Position numbers and translations under genes: made by a program. 15,410 bases of DNA from positions 1-15,410 of the forward strand of contig JBAXHD010000053.1 of the NCBI GenBank assembly GCA_037139095.1, in the 5' to 3' direction. This document shows, piece after piece, positions 13,417 to 15,410 of this stretch. Each line of letters opens with the position of its first letter. Positions within the stretch are counted from its first letter, which is position 1. The DNA comes from WLMZ01 sp037139095. Its GTDB lineage: Bacteria; Actinomycetota; Acidimicrobiia; Acidimicrobiales; Ilumatobacteraceae. The notes below the pieces were generated by a model that was given only the letters and a program-made list of their open reading frames with translations, was not told the origin of the DNA and ran no database searches.

Positions 13417-15410
13417 ATGGTCGAGCCTGCACGACGCGAGATAGCTACTAAGACGAGCTCCCCGCCCGTCTCAGCAAGCAAGACAGACGACGGCTTCACG
13501 CTCGCCCAGTCCGCTGAGTTGAGCGTTGATGCCGTTCTCGCTCACCTTGTTACCCGGCCAGGGGGCCTCAACGCTTCTGAGGTAGCAGTTCGCCGCGCTC
13601 AGTTCGGTCCAAACGCGTTGCGCTCGCATGGAGCGAGTCCGTGGCATGTCTTCGCGAGCCAACTGCGCAATCCACTGTTGATCTTGCTGCTTGGTGCCGC
13701 CGCCGTCTCTACCGCTACCGGCGACACAACCAATGCAGCGATCATCACCGTGATCGTGTCGCTGTCGGTCGGGCTCGGGTTCTTCAACGAGTTCCGATCA
13801 GAACAAGCGGTGCAAGCACTGCACGACTCGATGCGTCGCTCAGCCACGATCACCCGTGAAGGAGCACCCATCACTGTCGATGTGGTCGACATCGTTCCCG
13901 GCGACATTGTGATGCTGCGTATGGGCGACATCGTCCCTGCCGACCTTCGACTCATTGCAGTCTCAGACCTTGAGTGTGACGAGTCGGTGCTTACCGGCGA
14001 ATCAATACCAACTCCGAAGTCCACCGACGCAATTGCCCCAGGGCACGGCCCGCAAGAGTTGTCCTCGTGCGCGTTCATGGGAACAATCGTGCAACAAGGG
14101 AGCGGCACCGGCGTCGCTGTGTGCACAGGTCCGCGAACCGCATTCGGTCAGATCGCCCTGCAGCTGGGTGAGCGCCAACCGCAGACGGCGTTTCAGCTTG
14201 GTCTCGCGAGTTTCTCGAACCTGTTGATCCGCGTTACGGCCGCGCTCACGATCTCGATCTTCGTCATTAACTTGGTTCTTCATCGCCCGCTCATCGAAGC
14301 ACTGTTGTTCTCGCTCGCCATCGCCATTGGGCTCACTCCTCAACTGCTTCCAGCAATCGTCACCATCAGCCTGTCCACCGGGGCACGTCGCCTCGCGCAA
14401 CGCAAGGTGCTCGTGAAGCGACTCGTCTCCATCGAGGACCTCGGCAACATCACCACCTTGTTCACCGACAAGACCGGCACGCTCACCGAAGGCCACATCA
14501 CCTTTGACCACGCGATTGGAGCAGATGGTGGTGGCGGGCCATCCGCCGATCGCACCCATCTTTTGGCGCTGCTGTGCAACGAGGCAATCCTCGACGGCAC
14601 CCGGGCAGTGTCGGGCAATCAGCTCGATGTTGCTCTGTGGGACAACACTGCTTCACTTGCGGCAGAGGCCATCGCATGGAAGCGTGAGGCGATCGAACCG
14701 TTCGATCACAACCGGCGCGTGGCGTCGGTCATCGTGACGAATCCCTCCGGCGAGACGCTGATGATCACCAAAGGCGAACCCGAAGGCATCCTCACCCGTT
14801 GCCTTGAACTGCCGCCCGGCACGAGCGAAGCGTTAGACGCACTGTTCGATCAGGGTGCGCGCGTGATCGCAGTCGCGACGAAGGCACCACCCGCCAACCT
14901 TCAACTCACTCCGGCAGACGAGCACGACCTTCATTTTGAAGGATTCCTCACCTTCACCGATCGACCGAAAGCCGATGCGGCGGTTTCGTTGCAGCGACTT
15001 CGCGATCTCGGCATCGACGTCAAGATCGTCACTGGCGACAGCGAACGCGTTGCGATCAGGGTGTGCGCAGATCTTGGTATGGCAGTTACCGGCTCGTTGA
15101 CCGGCGCTCAGGTGGCAGCAATGACCGACGAGCAACTCACATCGGCAATCACCTCAACGACAGTGTTCGCTCGTATCGGCCCCGACCAAAAGGCGCGAAT
15201 CATTCGTATGCATCGTGCCGCTGGCGCCGATGTCGCGGTGATGGGCGATGGGGTTAACGACGCGGTCGCTCTGCACTGCGCCGACGTTGGGATTTCGGTA
15301 GACACTGCAACCGAAGTAGCCAAAGACGCCGCCGACATTTTGTTACTCGAGCGTGATCTTGGCGTGCTCGCCGATGGCGTGGTCGAGGGTCGACGCATCT
15401 TTGCGAACAC
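13417..15410 (+). CDS. P-type cation ATPase, MgtA-like (3' end outside window)
   Basis: The first 664 residues of a membrane ion pump; the frame is open to the window edge. ATG 13417 is preceded by GCGAGG at suitable distance. Seen in order: an N-terminal cation-ATPase segment (LTRPGGLNASEVAVRRAQFGPN), TM1-TM2 (about 86-125), the actuator TGES (193-196), TM3-TM4 with GLTPQLLPAIVT, the phosphorylation motif DKTGT with Asp351, a nucleotide-binding domain with KGEPEG, TGDS (539-542) and the hinge MGDGVND (609-615). GLTPxxLPxIVT in TM4 is characteristic of P3B Mg2+ importers (MgtA/MgtB); P2 Ca pumps have PEGLP there. Mg2+ transport is therefore the best call, though relatives may differ. The missing part would carry TM5-TM10 and about 220-240 residues. 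It follows the Asp-rich gene by 95 bases on the same strand. No Mg-sensing leader is visible in the short 5' region. Confidence 0.87.
   Translation, partial: MVEPARREIATKTSSPPVSASKTDDGFTLAQSAELSVDAVLAHLVTRPGGLNASEVAVRRAQFGPNALRSHGASPWHVFASQLRNPLLILLLGAAAVSTATGDTTNAAIITVIVSLSVGLGFFNEFRSEQAVQALHDSMRRSATITREGAPITVDVVDIVPGDIVMLRMGDIVPADLRLIAVSDLECDESVLTGESIPTPKSTDAIAPGHGPQELSSCAFMGTIVQQGSGTGVAVCTGPRTAFGQIALQLGERQPQTAFQLGLASFSNLLIRVTAALTISIFVINLVLHRPLIEALLFSLAIAIGLTPQLLPAIVTISLSTGARRLAQRKVLVKRLVSIEDLGNITTLFTDKTGTLTEGHITFDHAIGADGGGGPSADRTHLLALLCNEAILDGTRAVSGNQLDVALWDNTASLAAEAIAWKREAIEPFDHNRRVASVIVTNPSGETLMITKGEPEGILTRCLELPPGTSEALDALFDQGARVIAVATKAPPANLQLTPADEHDLHFEGFLTFTDRPKADAAVSLQRLRDLGIDVKIVTGDSERVAIRVCADLGMAVTGSLTGAQVAAMTDEQLTSAITSTTVFARIGPDQKARIIRMHRAAGADVAVMGDGVNDAVALHCADVGISVDTATEVAKDAADILLLERDLGVLADGVVEGRRIFAN

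Noticed and set aside
13599..14126. Minus-strand frame of 175 residues inside the ATPase
   Set aside because: The plus-strand frame carries all P-type ATPase motifs over the same bases.

Overview
This 15.4 kb window looks like chromosomal DNA of a moderately GC-rich (about 60% by eye, not computed) Gram-positive-type actinobacterium. The evidence is a C-terminal LPATG sorting signal, a likely twin-arginine lipoprotein, GTG/TTG starts, TAnnnT-style -10 candidates and many secreted beta-rich proteins. An acidimicrobial lineage such as Ilumatobacter relatives would fit, but that is an impression and not shown by any marker gene here. I see no tRNA, rRNA, CRISPR array, insertion sequence or phage gene.

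Layout. The left edge holds the 3' end of an unrecognised plus-strand gene (1-409). It faces a type-B carboxylesterase (432-1961, minus). The esterase is divergent from a small SRPBCC/AHSA1-family protein (2036-2527, plus). Five minus-strand genes follow, read right to left: a 1788-residue secreted multicopper oxidase (6610-11976), a DUF3048/YerB-type lipoprotein (5311-6465), a 3-hydroxyisobutyrate-dehydrogenase-family oxidoreductase (4334-5266), a 2-oxoglutarate/Fe(II) oxygenase (3475-4332, separated from the previous stop by one base) and an LPXTG-type cell-wall-anchored protein (2529-3374). On the right, reading plus, come a secreted Asp-rich calcium-binding-type repeat protein (12341-13321) and an MgtA-like P-type ATPase that runs off the window (13417-15410).

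The most unusual part is 6.6-13.3 kb. A CotA-like multicopper oxidase carries six N-terminal GxGY beta repeats, an FN3-like domain and four C-terminal Ig-like repeats. It is divergent from a protein that is almost entirely a 13-residue DxDGDG repeat with 20 units. The 364-bp region between them contains a perfect 16-bp inverted repeat with a 7-nt loop. Together with a nearby sortase substrate and an Mg-type ATPase, this suggests an exported metal-handling or surface-matrix module (copper oxidase plus divalent-cation-binding polymer). That joint role is inference only; no gene here proves the substrate.

A second unit of interest is the translationally coupled dehydrogenase/2OG-oxygenase pair. 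The oxygenase resembles the BesD/HalD/ArpA-type family but has the HxD iron ligand of a hydroxylase, so a hydroxylation-then-oxidation or related small-molecule pathway is possible.
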